DNA of 64,000 bases from CALVGQ01 sp964368495 (GCA_964368495.1 CAYJAJ010000001.1:1-64000); one strand, 5' to 3'. Shown: positions 1 through 7,975, counted from the first letter of the stretch. Made by a program: numbers and translations. Notes: generated by a model from the letters alone, not told the origin.

Positions 1-4
1 TATT

Positions 5-32
5 GGGATATCTCTTAGATATCCCTTTTTTT
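5..32 (+). terminator. Intrinsic terminator of an upstream gene outside the window
   Basis: A perfect 8-bp inverted repeat (gggatatc / gatatccc) with a 5-base loop is followed by seven T. It ends a transcript that comes from the left of the window, so the next gene probably has its own promoter or is reached by read-through. Confidence 0.85.
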
Positions 33-49
33 ATTTCTTGGAGGTACTT

Positions 50-634
50 ATGAGTGACTATGTGAATATTAAAAAATATGCTGAAGAAAACAATGTTCCA
101 ATTATGATGGATGAAGGAATTAAATTCTTGCTTCAGACAATAAAAAAGAGAAAAATCAAATCAATATTAGAAGTTGGCACTGCTATTGGATATTCTGCAA
201 TAAAAATGGCTAGTATTTGTGATGATATCTACGTCGATACTCTTGAAATCGATAGTGAACGATATCAAATTGCGATACAAAATATAACTGACCATCAGTT
301 GTCAGATAGAATACAAGCATATTTAATGGATGCGGTGATGTTTAACACAGATAAAGAATATGATTTGATCTTTATTGATGCTGCAAAAAGTCAGTATAAA
401 AAATATATGGAGCATTTTTCGAAGAATCTTGCTAGAGATGGAATATATTTTTTTGATAATTTAAATTTTCACGGCATGGTCGATAATCCAAGCTTAACCA
501 AGTCACGAAATACAAGACAACTTGTAAAAAAAATTGGGTTGTTTCGTACAGAATTATTGAATAATAAACAATATAATGTCGAATTCTATCAAAATATCGG
601 TGATGGAGTTGCGATAGTTAGTGTTAATAATTGA
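50..634 (+). CDS. trmR: SAM-dependent O-methyltransferase, TrmR/YrrM-like (tRNA wobble uridine)
   Basis: A 194-aa class I methyltransferase. The SAM-binding motif ILEVGTAIGYSAI lies near residue 40, the acidic end of strand 2 follows (VDTLEID), and the metal-binding segment LIFIDAAKSQYKKY is typical of the O-methyltransferase 3 family. In Bacillus the close homologue TrmR methylates 5-hydroxyuridine at tRNA position 34 to give 5-methoxyuridine; that function here is inferred. The ATG at 50 is chosen because GGAGGT at 40-45 precedes it at good spacing; an in-frame TTG at 38 would lie on top of that ribosome binding site. It sits directly after a terminator. It could instead methylate a small molecule, as family members resemble catechol methyltransferases. 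Confidence 0.8.
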   Translation: MSDYVNIKKYAEENNVPIMMDEGIKFLLQTIKKRKIKSILEVGTAIGYSAIKMASICDDIYVDTLEIDSERYQIAIQNITDHQLSDRIQAYLMDAVMFNTDKEYDLIFIDAAKSQYKKYMEHFSKNLARDGIYFFDNLNFHGMVDNPSLTKSRNTRQLVKKIGLFRTELLNNKQYNVEFYQNIGDGVAIVSVNN

Positions 635-671
635 CGAATTGTGGTAAACTGTATATATATGAGGTGATATT

Positions 672-1211
672 ATGAAAAAACTAATTCCTTTACTGCTAGT
701 TGCAGCAGGTGCAACTGCATATTATGTAAACAAAAAAATAAAAGAGTCGAATGAGGTCGTGACAAAGGACTTCGATGATATCAAGGTGATTAAATTAGAT
801 GATGATAATTGTGAGGAACTTGATGCATGCGAAGATATCGAACCTGTGAAGGTTGATGTTAAAGATGATCAAATTGATAAAATAAAAGAAAGATACAACT
901 ATTTGACTAATGAAAGTATTTATCAAGCTTTTTCTTATTATGATGATTTAAAAAATCAAATTTCTAATGATGAAAAAATTGGTGTTGTTCATGTTTCAAA
1001 GTTTGCTTTAGTTGAAGATATGATTGCATTTATTAAATGGATTAGAAATGATGGATATTCAATTCGTGAATCTGATGAAGATAATACTGTGATGGCATTT
1101 AAGGATAGTTTTATTAACGATGAAAGTTTCTTAGATGATATTTTTACTGTTGCGAATATTACTGTGGGATTTAAAGGCGAATATTTAGGGTTTAACATTG
1201 AAAAAAATTAA
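672..1211 (+). CDS. Hypothetical membrane-anchored protein
   Basis: 179 aa with an N-terminal hydrophobic anchor (residues about 3-19) followed by a Lys-rich stretch, an acidic linker (residues 30-70) and a globular C-terminal domain of about 100 residues. The sequence is not one I recognise. The ATG is preceded by GAGGTGATATT. The gene lies 37 bp after trmR and ends in its own terminator, so it is probably co-transcribed with trmR. The C-terminal domain faces the cytoplasm or the surface depending on topology; the positive residues just after the segment suggest the C-terminus is inside. Confidence 0.6.
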   Translation: MKKLIPLLLVAAGATAYYVNKKIKESNEVVTKDFDDIKVIKLDDDNCEELDACEDIEPVKVDVKDDQIDKIKERYNYLTNESIYQAFSYYDDLKNQISNDEKIGVVHVSKFALVEDMIAFIKWIRNDGYSIRESDEDNTVMAFKDSFINDESFLDDIFTVANITVGFKGEYLGFNIEKN

Positions 1212-1231
1212 AGGTGAAACACCTTTTTTTT
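1212..1231 (+). terminator. Intrinsic terminator
   Basis: Inverted repeat aggtg-aaa-cacct followed by a run of T, immediately after the stop codon of the preceding gene. The stem is short (5 bp) but the T tract is long. Confidence 0.7.
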
Positions 1232-1266
1232 ATATTATTCTTTAATTTACATAATAAGTGAATGAC

Positions 1267-1294
1267 TTTACTTTTATGAAATTCGTTGTATAAT
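1267..1294 (+). promoter_or_regulatory. Probable sigma-A promoter of the ECF operon
   Basis: A perfect TATAAT at 1289-1294 has a TTTACT hexamer 16 bp upstream (1267-1272). It is the only good -10 in the gap before ecfA1. Confidence 0.45.
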
Positions 1295-1354
1295 TGATAA
1301 GTAAATCTTAAAAAATATAATAGATGATACATAGGAAAATATGGAGTGATTTAA

Positions 1355-2182
1355 GTGAAACATATAGAGTTGAAAGATGTTGAATTTTCATATGATAATG
1401 AAAGAAATGCTGTAAATAAAGTCTCCTTTTCAATTGAAAAAGGGTCATATACAACAATTATTGGTCACAATGGTAGTGGGAAATCAACAATTGCAAAGCT
1501 TATAATAGGATTATTAGCAAGAAAATCTGGAGACATCCACGTTTGTGGTTATGAGCTTAATCTAGAGAATCTTCAAGAAATTCGCTCAAGGGTAGGGATC
1601 GTATTTCAAAATCCAGATAATCAATTTATTGGATCAACTGTAAGAGATGACATTGCATTTGGACTAGAGAATCACTTAGTCGATCCAAGTTTAATGGATG
1701 ATATTATTAATGAATACTCAAAAAGAGTGAATATGCAAGATTTTTTAGAACATGAACCGACTCACTTAAGTGGCGGTCAAAAACAACGTGTCGCAATTGC
1801 AGGTGTTTTAGCTATGGCACCTGAAATACTAATATTTGATGAAAGCACAAGCATGTTAGATCCACAGGGAAAAGAAGAAATTAATCAAATGATTCGGATG
1901 TTGCATACTGAGAGCGATATGACATTAATCTCTATTACACACGATATTGAAGAGGTTGTGAAAAGTGATTATGTTATTGTGATGGATGATGGAAAAATTG
2001 TAATGGATGGAAAACCAGATGATGTCTTAGTTAAAGAAAAAGAGCTGATTTCGTTAAGACTGGACATTCCTTTTAGTGTTCGTTTAAACAATGAATTAAA
2101 GAAATCGGGAATTGAAATACAAGAGAAGTTTAGCTTAGAAGGGATGGTAGAAGAGTTATGTCAATATCGTTCGAAGGGCTAG
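1355..2182 (+). CDS. ecfA1: ECF transporter energy-coupling ATPase EcfA1
   Basis: 275-aa ABC ATPase of the CbiO/EcfA family. Walker A GHNGSGKST is at residues 37-45, the Q-loop region reads VFQNPDNQF, the signature LSGGQKQR is near residue 140, and Walker B is followed by FDESTSMLDP and the switch His in SITHD. The start is GTG at 1355 with GGAGTG upstream. With EcfA2 and EcfT it forms the membrane energising module shared by many vitamin S components (group II ECF arrangement). It overlaps ecfA2 by 25 nt, so the two are translationally coupled. PanT and the B12-type S component found elsewhere in this window are likely clients (inference). Confidence 0.95.
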   Translation: MKHIELKDVEFSYDNERNAVNKVSFSIEKGSYTTIIGHNGSGKSTIAKLIIGLLARKSGDIHVCGYELNLENLQEIRSRVGIVFQNPDNQFIGSTVRDDIAFGLENHLVDPSLMDDIINEYSKRVNMQDFLEHEPTHLSGGQKQRVAIAGVLAMAPEILIFDESTSMLDPQGKEEINQMIRMLHTESDMTLISITHDIEEVVKSDYVIVMDDGKIVMDGKPDDVLVKEKELISLRLDIPFSVRLNNELKKSGIEIQEKFSLEGMVEELCQYRSKG

Positions 2183-3015
2183 AACATGTCTACTCAATCA
2201 ATACACCATTTTCCTTTGCCGCTTTAAATGGTGTCGATTTAAATATTACTGAGGGTAAAGTTACTGCAATTGTAGGTGAAACGGGAAGTGGAAAATCAAC
2301 GCTTGTCCAACACTTAAATGCGTTGTTGCTACCGACATCAGGTAAATTAACTATATTAGACCGAGTAATTAATTCTACAGAAAAACCAGAAAAACTCAAG
2401 AGCTTACGAAAAGATGTCGGGTTAGTTTTTCAGTTTCCTGAATATCAACTATTTGAAGAAACTATTTTAAAAGATGTAGCTTTCGGACCTAAAAATTTTA
2501 ATATCAATGAGGATGAAGCAATTGTAAAGGCTGAAGAGGCACTTAATTTAGTAGGAATAGACAAAGGATATTTTGAAAAAAGTCCGCTGGATTTGTCAGG
2601 TGGACAAAAGAGAAGGGTTGCAATTGCAGGTATTTTGGCAATGGATCCAAAAATATTAGTGTTGGATGAGCCAACTGCTGGACTTGATCCACAAGGCGCT
2701 AAACAGATGATGTCATTGTTTATGAGATTAAATAATGAATTGAATAAAACTGTGTTAATAGTAACCCATGATATGGAGCATGTTTTAAACTATTGCGATG
2801 AAGTTGTAGTAATGAAAAATGGAAAAGTTCATTCTCATATGAAGGTGGATGAGTTTTTTATGAGTGTTGATTTATTGAAGGAAATGAAAATACTGCCACC
2901 TTCAGTTGTATCGATGAAAATTTTGTTGAATGAAAAAGGATTCAATATACCAAAAAACGTATTATCAATTGATGAATTGATTCAATCGATTCGAAAAGAG
3001 GTGCAAAATGGGTAA
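2158..3015 (+). CDS. ecfA2: ECF transporter energy-coupling ATPase EcfA2
   Basis: 285-aa ABC ATPase. Walker A GETGSGKST occurs near residue 40, the Q-loop VFQFPEYQLFE is the EcfA2-type variant, the signature is LSGGQKRR and Walker B leads into DEPTAGLDP. It pairs with EcfA1 as an asymmetric dimer beneath EcfT. The gene starts inside the 3' end of ecfA1 and its own end overlaps ecfT by 8 nt, giving a tightly coupled trio as in other Firmicutes. Confidence 0.95.
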   Translation: MSISFEGLEHVYSINTPFSFAALNGVDLNITEGKVTAIVGETGSGKSTLVQHLNALLLPTSGKLTILDRVINSTEKPEKLKSLRKDVGLVFQFPEYQLFEETILKDVAFGPKNFNINEDEAIVKAEEALNLVGIDKGYFEKSPLDLSGGQKRRVAIAGILAMDPKILVLDEPTAGLDPQGAKQMMSLFMRLNNELNKTVLIVTHDMEHVLNYCDEVVVMKNGKVHSHMKVDEFFMSVDLLKEMKILPPSVVSMKILLNEKGFNIPKNVLSIDELIQSIRKEVQNG

Positions 3016-3811
3016 TTTTGTATTAGGTCGGTATATGCCATTCAACTCTGTCATTCACAAACTTGACCCACGTACAAAGATAATAGCAATGATTTTATTG
3101 TTGATAAGTGTGTTTATTCCAACGGGATTTGCGGGTTATGCGATACTAGGAGTAGTTATTTTATTTGTAGTATTACTTGCAAAACTTAGTTTAAATTTCG
3201 TTTTAAAATCAATGAAACCGATGATGTTTATGCTCGGCTTTTTACTGGTACTTAATGTCTTTGTACTTAAAACAGGCGTGTTGTTGTTTACAGTTTTTAA
3301 CGTGGATGTTTACAGTGATGCTATAACTCAAACTCTTTTTGTCGCTGTAAGACTTATTTTAATGATCATGGTTACTACAGTTTTAACGGCAACGACAAAA
3401 CCCTTAGACTTGACACTGGGTATAGAAGACTTACTTAAGCCTTTAAAGTGCTTTAAAGTACCTGCTCATGAGATTGCAATGATGATTTCAATTGCTTTAC
3501 GATTTATTCCAACGTTAATAGAAGAAACTCAAAGAATAATGAAAGCACAAGCAAGTCGAGGAGTTGATTTAAAAGAGGGAAAAATGAAAGAAAAAATTAT
3601 GGCGATATTATCATTGATAGTACCTCTATTCATATCTGCATTTCAAAGAGCAGAAGATTTAGCTAATGCTATGGAAGCAAGAGGGTATGCTCCAGATGCA
3701 AAAAGAACAAGATATAAACAATTGAAAATGAAAAACATAGACTATGTATTTATAGCAGGGGCATCATTTGTTTGTGCAGTAATGTTCATGTTATGGTTAG
3801 TGGTACTCTAA
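3008..3811 (+). CDS. ecfT: ECF transporter transmembrane protein EcfT
   Basis: 267-aa membrane protein with four to five hydrophobic segments, an N-terminal SVIHKLDPRTKI typical of EcfT, and the two coupling-helix motifs of the family, ASRGVDLKEG and AMEARGYAPDAKRTRY, each with the Ala-Arg-Gly core that docks on the two ATPases. It links the ATPases to exchangeable S components in the membrane. It lies 1 bp before truA, an order (ecfA1-ecfA2-ecfT-truA-rplM-rpsI) that is conserved in Bacillus. Confidence 0.95.
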   Translation: MGNFVLGRYMPFNSVIHKLDPRTKIIAMILLLISVFIPTGFAGYAILGVVILFVVLLAKLSLNFVLKSMKPMMFMLGFLLVLNVFVLKTGVLLFTVFNVDVYSDAITQTLFVAVRLILMIMVTTVLTATTKPLDLTLGIEDLLKPLKCFKVPAHEIAMMISIALRFIPTLIEETQRIMKAQASRGVDLKEGKMKEKIMAILSLIVPLFISAFQRAEDLANAMEARGYAPDAKRTRYKQLKMKNIDYVFIAGASFVCAVMFMLWLVVL

Positions 3812-3812
3812 T

Positions 3813-4571
3813 ATGGCAAGATATAAGGCGGTTGTTAGTTATGATGGAACAAATTATATTGGTTGGCAAAGGCAGGCAAATGGTATAAGTGTTCAAGAAG
3901 TTATAGAGGATGTTATCTATAAAATCAGTAAATGCAAAACAACAATAGTTGCATCAGGTAGAACGGATGCTAAGGTTCATGCTAGAGGGCAAGTTTTTCA
4001 TTTTGATACCGAATTTGATTTGAAACGATCAATGTGGAAAAAAGCACTGAATGGACATTTACCAGAAGACATTCATATTGTTTCGTGTGATGAAGTGAAA
4101 ACAAATTTTCACTCACGTTTTCACTCAAACAAAAAGTGTTATGAATATTGGATTCATATCAATGAGCCAGATGTTTTTTATAGAAATTATGCATTTCAAT
4201 GCTACTATAAGCTTGATGTAAATAAGATGATACATGCAAGCAAGCTATTTGTTGGCAAGCATGACTTTAGCTCATTTTGTGCCAATAGCTTTGAAACGCA
4301 CCCAAATCAAGTAAGGGATATTTATAGTATCAATTTTAGTGAAGAAAACAACTTAATTAAAATACGTTTCGAAGGTAAGGGATTTTTAAGGTACATGGTT
4401 AGAATGATTGTAGGCACACTAATTGAGGTTGGCCGTGGTCGCTTAAATAATGAAGATGTAGTTAGAATGTTAGAAGAAAAAAACAAAGAAGCATGCCGAT
4501 ACAATGCAAAACCACAAGGACTTTATTTAGTAGAAGTAGGCTATGATGAAGGGTGGGAAATTCCTGCGTAA
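3813..4571 (+). CDS. truA: tRNA pseudouridine(38-40) synthase TruA
   Basis: 252 aa, normal length for TruA. It converts uridines 38-40 of the tRNA anticodon arm to pseudouridine. The catalytic Asp lies in the motif GRTDAKVHARGQ near residue 52; downstream are the family segments SFCANSF and GFLRYMVRMIVGTLIEVG. It follows ecfT with a 1-bp gap and is the last gene of that operon before the separate rplM promoter. Confidence 0.95.
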   Translation: MARYKAVVSYDGTNYIGWQRQANGISVQEVIEDVIYKISKCKTTIVASGRTDAKVHARGQVFHFDTEFDLKRSMWKKALNGHLPEDIHIVSCDEVKTNFHSRFHSNKKCYEYWIHINEPDVFYRNYAFQCYYKLDVNKMIHASKLFVGKHDFSSFCANSFETHPNQVRDIYSINFSEENNLIKIRFEGKGFLRYMVRMIVGTLIEVGRGRLNNEDVVRMLEEKNKEACRYNAKPQGLYLVEVGYDEGWEIPA

Positions 4572-4597
4572 TTTTATGTAGAAAATAACATTTTTAA

Positions 4598-4626
4598 TTG
4601 ACTATTTTACAGCAATAGTCTATAAT
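4598..4626 (+). promoter_or_regulatory. Sigma-A promoter of rplM-rpsI
   Basis: TTGACT at 4598-4603 and a perfect TATAAT at 4621-4626 are separated by exactly 17 bp. This is the strongest promoter sequence in the window, as expected for ribosomal protein genes. Confidence 0.88.
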
Positions 4627-4632
4627 TTATAA

Positions 4633-4688
4633 CGGACCTACGCCAGTTGTAGCCCCGGAAACTGCAAGTGGCCAGAGGAGGAGAATAT
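4633..4688 (+). promoter_or_regulatory. Ribosomal protein L13 leader
   Basis: Between the promoter and the rplM start the transcript holds a conserved-looking, unusually GC-rich segment (acggacctacgccag, then agccccggaaactgc, then gtggccagagg) that can fold into stem-loops. It matches in position and character the L13 leader of Firmicutes, an autoregulatory 5' UTR bound by L13. Identification is by recall of the motif; a covariance-model search would settle it. Confidence 0.75.
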
Positions 4689-4689
4689 T

Positions 4690-5127
4690 ATGCGTCAAAC
4701 AACAATGACAAAACCAAGTGAAGTTGTACGTCAATGGTACGTAGTTGATGGAAACGGACTAACATTAGGACGTTTAGCTACTGAAGTTGCAACAGTACTT
4801 CGCGGTAAACACAAACCAACATTTACACCACATGTTGATTGCGGTGATTTCGTTATCGTAATTAATGCAGACAAAATTGTAATCACTGGAGATCAAAATG
4901 AGAAAAAATTCTACTATAGTCATTCTCAATATCCAGGAGGATTACGTACAAGATCTACTCGTGTTATGAGAGAACAATACACTATTGAATGGGTTGAAAA
5001 AGCTATTCACGGTATGATTCCTCACTCAAGATTAGGAAATGTACAACGTAGACATTTATTTGTTTATAAAGGACCTGAACATCCACATACAGCTCAACAA
5101 CCTATCGAGCTTAAAATCAAAGGTTAG
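4690..5127 (+). CDS. rplM: 50S ribosomal protein L13
   Basis: 145 aa, full length. It contains the family signature region HSQYPGGLRTRSTRVM and the segment AIHGMIPHSRLG. It binds domain II of 23S rRNA early in assembly of the large subunit. The start is ATG after GGAGGAG. rpsI follows after 15 bp, with which it forms the usual two-gene operon. Confidence 0.98.
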   Translation: MRQTTMTKPSEVVRQWYVVDGNGLTLGRLATEVATVLRGKHKPTFTPHVDCGDFVIVINADKIVITGDQNEKKFYYSHSQYPGGLRTRSTRVMREQYTIEWVEKAIHGMIPHSRLGNVQRRHLFVYKGPEHPHTAQQPIELKIKG

Positions 5128-5142
5128 GGAGGAGAAAGACAA

Positions 5143-5544
5143 ATGGCTAAAAAGAACAATGTAACGTATATCGGTACAGGACGTCGTAAATCTTCTGTTG
5201 CTCGTGTCTTTATGACTCCAGGAACAGGTAACATAGTTGTTAATGGAAAAGGGTTAGATGAATACTTACCATTAGAAACATTAAGAATGATTGTTAAATC
5301 ACCACTTGAATTAACATCTACTGCAGCATCTTTTGATATTAAAATTAATGTAACAGGTGGAGGATATTCTGGACAAGCAGGAGCAATGCGTCATGGTATT
5401 TCTCGTGCATTACTAGAAGCATCTGCTGATTATCGCCCTGCTTTAAAAGCAGCTGGATTCTTAACTCGTGACAGCCGTGCTAAAGAACGTAAAAAATACG
5501 GACTTAAAGGCGCTCGTCGTGCACCACAATTCTCTAAACGTTAA
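5143..5544 (+). CDS. rpsI: 30S ribosomal protein S9
   Basis: 133 aa with GTGRRKSSVARV at the N-terminus, GGGYSGQAGAMRHGI in the middle and the basic C-terminal tail ending in QFSKR that reaches the decoding site tRNA. RBS GGGAGGAG precedes the ATG. The sequence just 3' of the stop codon is repeated downstream (see the repeat features), suggesting that this gene end has served as an insertion point for accessory DNA. Confidence 0.98.
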   Translation: MAKKNNVTYIGTGRRKSSVARVFMTPGTGNIVVNGKGLDEYLPLETLRMIVKSPLELTSTAASFDIKINVTGGGYSGQAGAMRHGISRALLEASADYRPALKAAGFLTRDSRAKERKKYGLKGARRAPQFSKR

Positions 5545-5597
5545 TTTATACGTATTGGAAATCAAGCAAACTCCCAGTTATATGGGAGTTTTTTTGT
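5541..5597 (+). repeat. rpsI 3' repeat, copy A
   Basis: The 57 bp from the rpsI stop codon through its terminator. About 85 percent of it recurs at 6720-6774, and the core TTGGAAATCAAG plus a hairpin and T tract recurs more loosely at 7809-7855. All three lie in the same orientation, as expected for old attachment-site or terminator duplications. Confidence 0.65.
5569..5596 (+). terminator. Terminator of rplM-rpsI
   Basis: Inverted repeat aactccca / tgggagtt with a 6-base loop, followed by seven T, 25 bp after the rpsI stop. Confidence 0.9.
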
Positions 5598-5852
5598 ATT
5601 TAAAAACAAGATAAGCATTTAAAACTTAATCAGTAAACCATAATATCTATAACTTTATAATGTGAATAGTTTTCTTTTTTCGTTGAAAGGTATATAATTT
5701 TAAAAATAAAATAATTAGAAGCGATAACCGGTTCACTTTACACACCTATATGATATTATTTATAAGTAAGGAAAATCCTTTACTGGACATCGCCACTATA
5801 TCCGTGCATTTGTTTTATAAAGATTTTGTGTGGTAAAAGAATGGAGATTATA
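5597..5852. other. AT-rich intergenic stretch, no gene seen
   Basis: Between the rpsI terminator and the HD-domain gene there is no coding potential that I can support. It holds the palindrome aaccggtt near 5726 and scattered weak -10-like hexamers but no convincing promoter pair. It is probably the left flank of accessory DNA placed after rpsI. Confidence 0.4.
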
Positions 5853-6467
5853 ATGAAGACATTATCCGTATCAAAAGCAGAAGCTATGTTGTTGTGGGCT
5901 TCTGAAAAGAACCCAGGACCCTGGGTGGATCATTCGTATTGTGTTGCTACTGCAGCCAAAAAAATTGCATTAGCATGTGGCTTGGATCCTGATATCGCAT
6001 TCGCACTTGGATTAATACATGACATTGGTCGCTATAAAGGGGTAACAGCCATGCAGCATATTTTAGATGGGTATGAGCTGTTAGCAAAGGATGATTATTT
6101 GTATGCCGCACAGATCTGCATTACACACTCTTTTCCGTTGAAAATTTTTGAAGAGTACAGTGGACAAAACGACTGCAACAAAGAAGCAGAGCAAAAGGTG
6201 AAAAATATTCTTGAAAATGCTACATACACAGAATATGATGCTTTGATACAACTGTGTGATAGTCTTGCTCTTCCAAAAGGCGTTTGTCTTATGGAGAAAA
6301 GGCTTGTTGATGTTGCAAGGCGACATGGGGCAAACGAGTTGATGATGAAAAAGTGGGAGAAATTATTTGATATTTTTAATCATTTTCAAAATAAAATGGA
6401 AAAACCATTGTATACTCTTTTTCCTGAGATCATCAAAAACACCTTTGGTACACCCTATGATGAGTGA
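5853..6467 (+). CDS. HD-domain phosphohydrolase-like protein
   Basis: 204 aa. A metal-binding HD domain is visible: WVDHSYCVA with His27, the HD doublet in LIHDIGRYKG (His56-Asp57), ITHSFP near residue 95 and a distal Asp in LCDSLAL. Such proteins hydrolyse nucleotides or phosphomonoesters; the substrate is unknown. The ATG at 5853 is chosen because GGAG lies 6 bases upstream; upstream in-frame GTG and ATG codons (5826, 5841) have no such site. Its base composition looks richer in G and C than the neighbours (for example ccaggaccctgggtgg), which together with flanking repeats suggests acquisition by transfer. Confidence 0.7.
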   Translation: MKTLSVSKAEAMLLWASEKNPGPWVDHSYCVATAAKKIALACGLDPDIAFALGLIHDIGRYKGVTAMQHILDGYELLAKDDYLYAAQICITHSFPLKIFEEYSGQNDCNKEAEQKVKNILENATYTEYDALIQLCDSLALPKGVCLMEKRLVDVARRHGANELMMKKWEKLFDIFNHFQNKMEKPLYTLFPEIIKNTFGTPYDE

Positions 6468-6816
6468 GCTATGAAGAAGCAGGTACACTTTTGGAGCTTG
6501 TAGCTTTCAACTAAATCATAGTGTCAAACTCAGAGATTATTTTTAGAAATCGATGTGCTTGTAAAAATTGTAGTTCCCTATATGGTGGATTTTGTTGTGA
6601 ATCAATTCAATGTTACTTAGGGACGACAACGATAGGCTATATACATATCATTTATTTAAGAATAATTAGTTATGTGCGCCTGTAGTGCTTTTATCTCAGT
6701 TAAGCAATTTTCAACTCCTTTAATTTATATGTATTGGAAATTAAGAAAACTCCCAGTTTTATGGAAGTTTTCGTGTGAAAAGTATATTTTAAGGTTTATA
6801 TTAGTACTATATATCT
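6468..6816. other. Non-coding or decayed stretch in the accessory patch
   Basis: No intact gene. Short open stretches interrupted by stops are present (for instance around 6550-6625) and could be remains of a gene, but none is long enough to identify. The stretch contains repeat copy B at 6720-6774. Confidence 0.35.
6720..6774 (+). repeat. rpsI 3' repeat, copy B
   Basis: Nearly the same sequence as the DNA just after rpsI: ttaatttata, then gtattggaaattaag, then aaaactcccagttttatgga with a weakened hairpin (aactccca / tggaagtt) and a broken T tract. The rpsI coding end is not convincingly repeated before it, so this is a copy of the non-coding tail rather than of the gene. Confidence 0.65.
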
Positions 6817-7140
6817 ATGCATATGAGGCATCTAGGAGTTCCATGTTATGAAATATTCGAAGAGTTTCTACTATGTGGGGATGCTATAAGAAAAGGATTT
6901 ATTATCTTTCATAGTATATTATTTGTTTCACTATTTTCGCTTTTATACATCAATTTTTCGTTTACTTTAAAGTTATTAACCTGTAAGTTAATAATTGAAG
7001 ATAAAGTTGATCTAGCTTCCAGTGATAACCTATTTAAAAAATATAAAAAACTTTTTAATAAATTACTAGACAGGTGTTTTGATAAAGTCTGTTTAAGTTT
7101 TCTACAATATAAAATTCATCAATTAAAAGTTAGGATATAG
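6817..7140 (+). CDS. Hypothetical protein, weak
   Basis: A 107-residue open frame with one clear hydrophobic segment (residues about 27-52) and a Lys-rich C-terminal half. No family is recognised. There is no good ribosome binding site before the ATG and the Cys, Phe and Leu content is high, so it may be a gene remnant or spurious. It lies between repeat copies B and C in the accessory patch. Confidence 0.3.
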   Translation: MHMRHLGVPCYEIFEEFLLCGDAIRKGFIIFHSILFVSLFSLLYINFSFTLKLLTCKLIIEDKVDLASSDNLFKKYKKLFNKLLDRCFDKVCLSFLQYKIHQLKVRI

Positions 7141-7307
7141 TGGTAAGTAATAAGAATTATCTAATTTAAATAAGAATATTATTTTGTTTAATTTAGATGA
7201 TATGGGAAATCTTTAACTAAAAAGTCAAATGAATTACTTGTATGTGAGTTAAGTCCGTAGTAATTATAAAAGGTAAAAGCTTGTTTGAAAATTATGGAGG
7301 CGGTGTA

Positions 7308-7748
7308 ATGAATTTTAAAGATGAATACATGTATGAATATATAAGACTAGATAATCTATGCAAGGATTTATTTGATTCAAATAAAGGCATTTCTACATAT
7401 ATTGAAAGATTAGAAAATCTAAAAGGTTATGGTTATAAAGAAGATTTGAAAAAATTGAAAAGATACAGACATATTCGCAATCAAATTGCGCATGAAACTA
7501 ATCCAGATGAAATCAACATGTGTGATTACTCTGATATAGACTGGATTCATGATTTTTACCAAAATATACTGAGACAATCTGATCCTTTAGCGTTAGAATA
7601 TAAAAGAAATATGATTGATGAAAAGACAAAACCAACTACACATATCCCAGCAAATAAAGAATATGAAAAAAAATCTGTGATGATAGCTATTTTTATTGCA
7701 TTGATTTTATTTGCAATTTCACTTTTTTTATTTTGTATGGCAATTTAA
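7308..7748 (+). CDS. HEPN-like membrane-tethered protein with RX4H motif
   Basis: 146 aa. An all-helical N-terminal domain of about 100 residues contains RNQIAH (Arg, four residues, His) in the context YRHIRNQIAHE, which is the signature of HEPN RNases and of related DUF domains. A linker with Pro and Thr is followed by one C-terminal transmembrane helix (residues about 124-143). The ATG at 7308 is preceded by GGAGGCGG; an in-frame start at 7281 lies upstream of that site and is less likely. HEPN proteins occur in toxin-antitoxin and abortive-infection systems, but no partner gene is visible here. Function is therefore open. Confidence 0.6.
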   Translation: MNFKDEYMYEYIRLDNLCKDLFDSNKGISTYIERLENLKGYGYKEDLKKLKRYRHIRNQIAHETNPDEINMCDYSDIDWIHDFYQNILRQSDPLALEYKRNMIDEKTKPTTHIPANKEYEKKSVMIAIFIALILFAISLFLFCMAI

Positions 7749-7808
7749 TACTATACTATAGTAAAAAACATAGTACTTAAAGTAAATTATCTAAACAGTA
7801 ATCGCTTA

Positions 7809-7855
7809 TCGTTATGGAAATCAAGATCATCTTTTATGAATGGTCTTTTTTTGTA
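7809..7855 (+). repeat. Degenerate rpsI 3' repeat, copy C, with terminator-like hairpin
   Basis: The core TATGGAAATCAAG shares 11 identical bases with copy A, and as in copy A it is followed by a hairpin (agatcat / atggtct, one G-U pair) and seven T, then gta. The hairpin sequence itself differs. It can terminate the preceding gene; it may also be the right boundary of the accessory patch. Confidence 0.45.
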
Positions 7856-7975
7856 AATACATAAACTGTAAATATTATATTCAAATAATAAAACTTGATA
7901 AATTAAAGCTTAATGAAAGAAAAGTAGATATTAACTAAGTAAAAACATATTATTTTGTAAATAAGTGAGAGGAAT

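Noticed and set aside
5726..5733. aaccggtt palindrome as an operator or attachment core
   Set aside because: Eight bases only, not repeated at the other boundary of the accessory patch.
6550..6625. Short open stretch resembling a coding fragment (IDVLVKIVVPYMVDFVVNQF)
   Set aside because: Ends after about 30 codons with no start, ribosome binding site or recognisable family; kept only as part of the decayed stretch.
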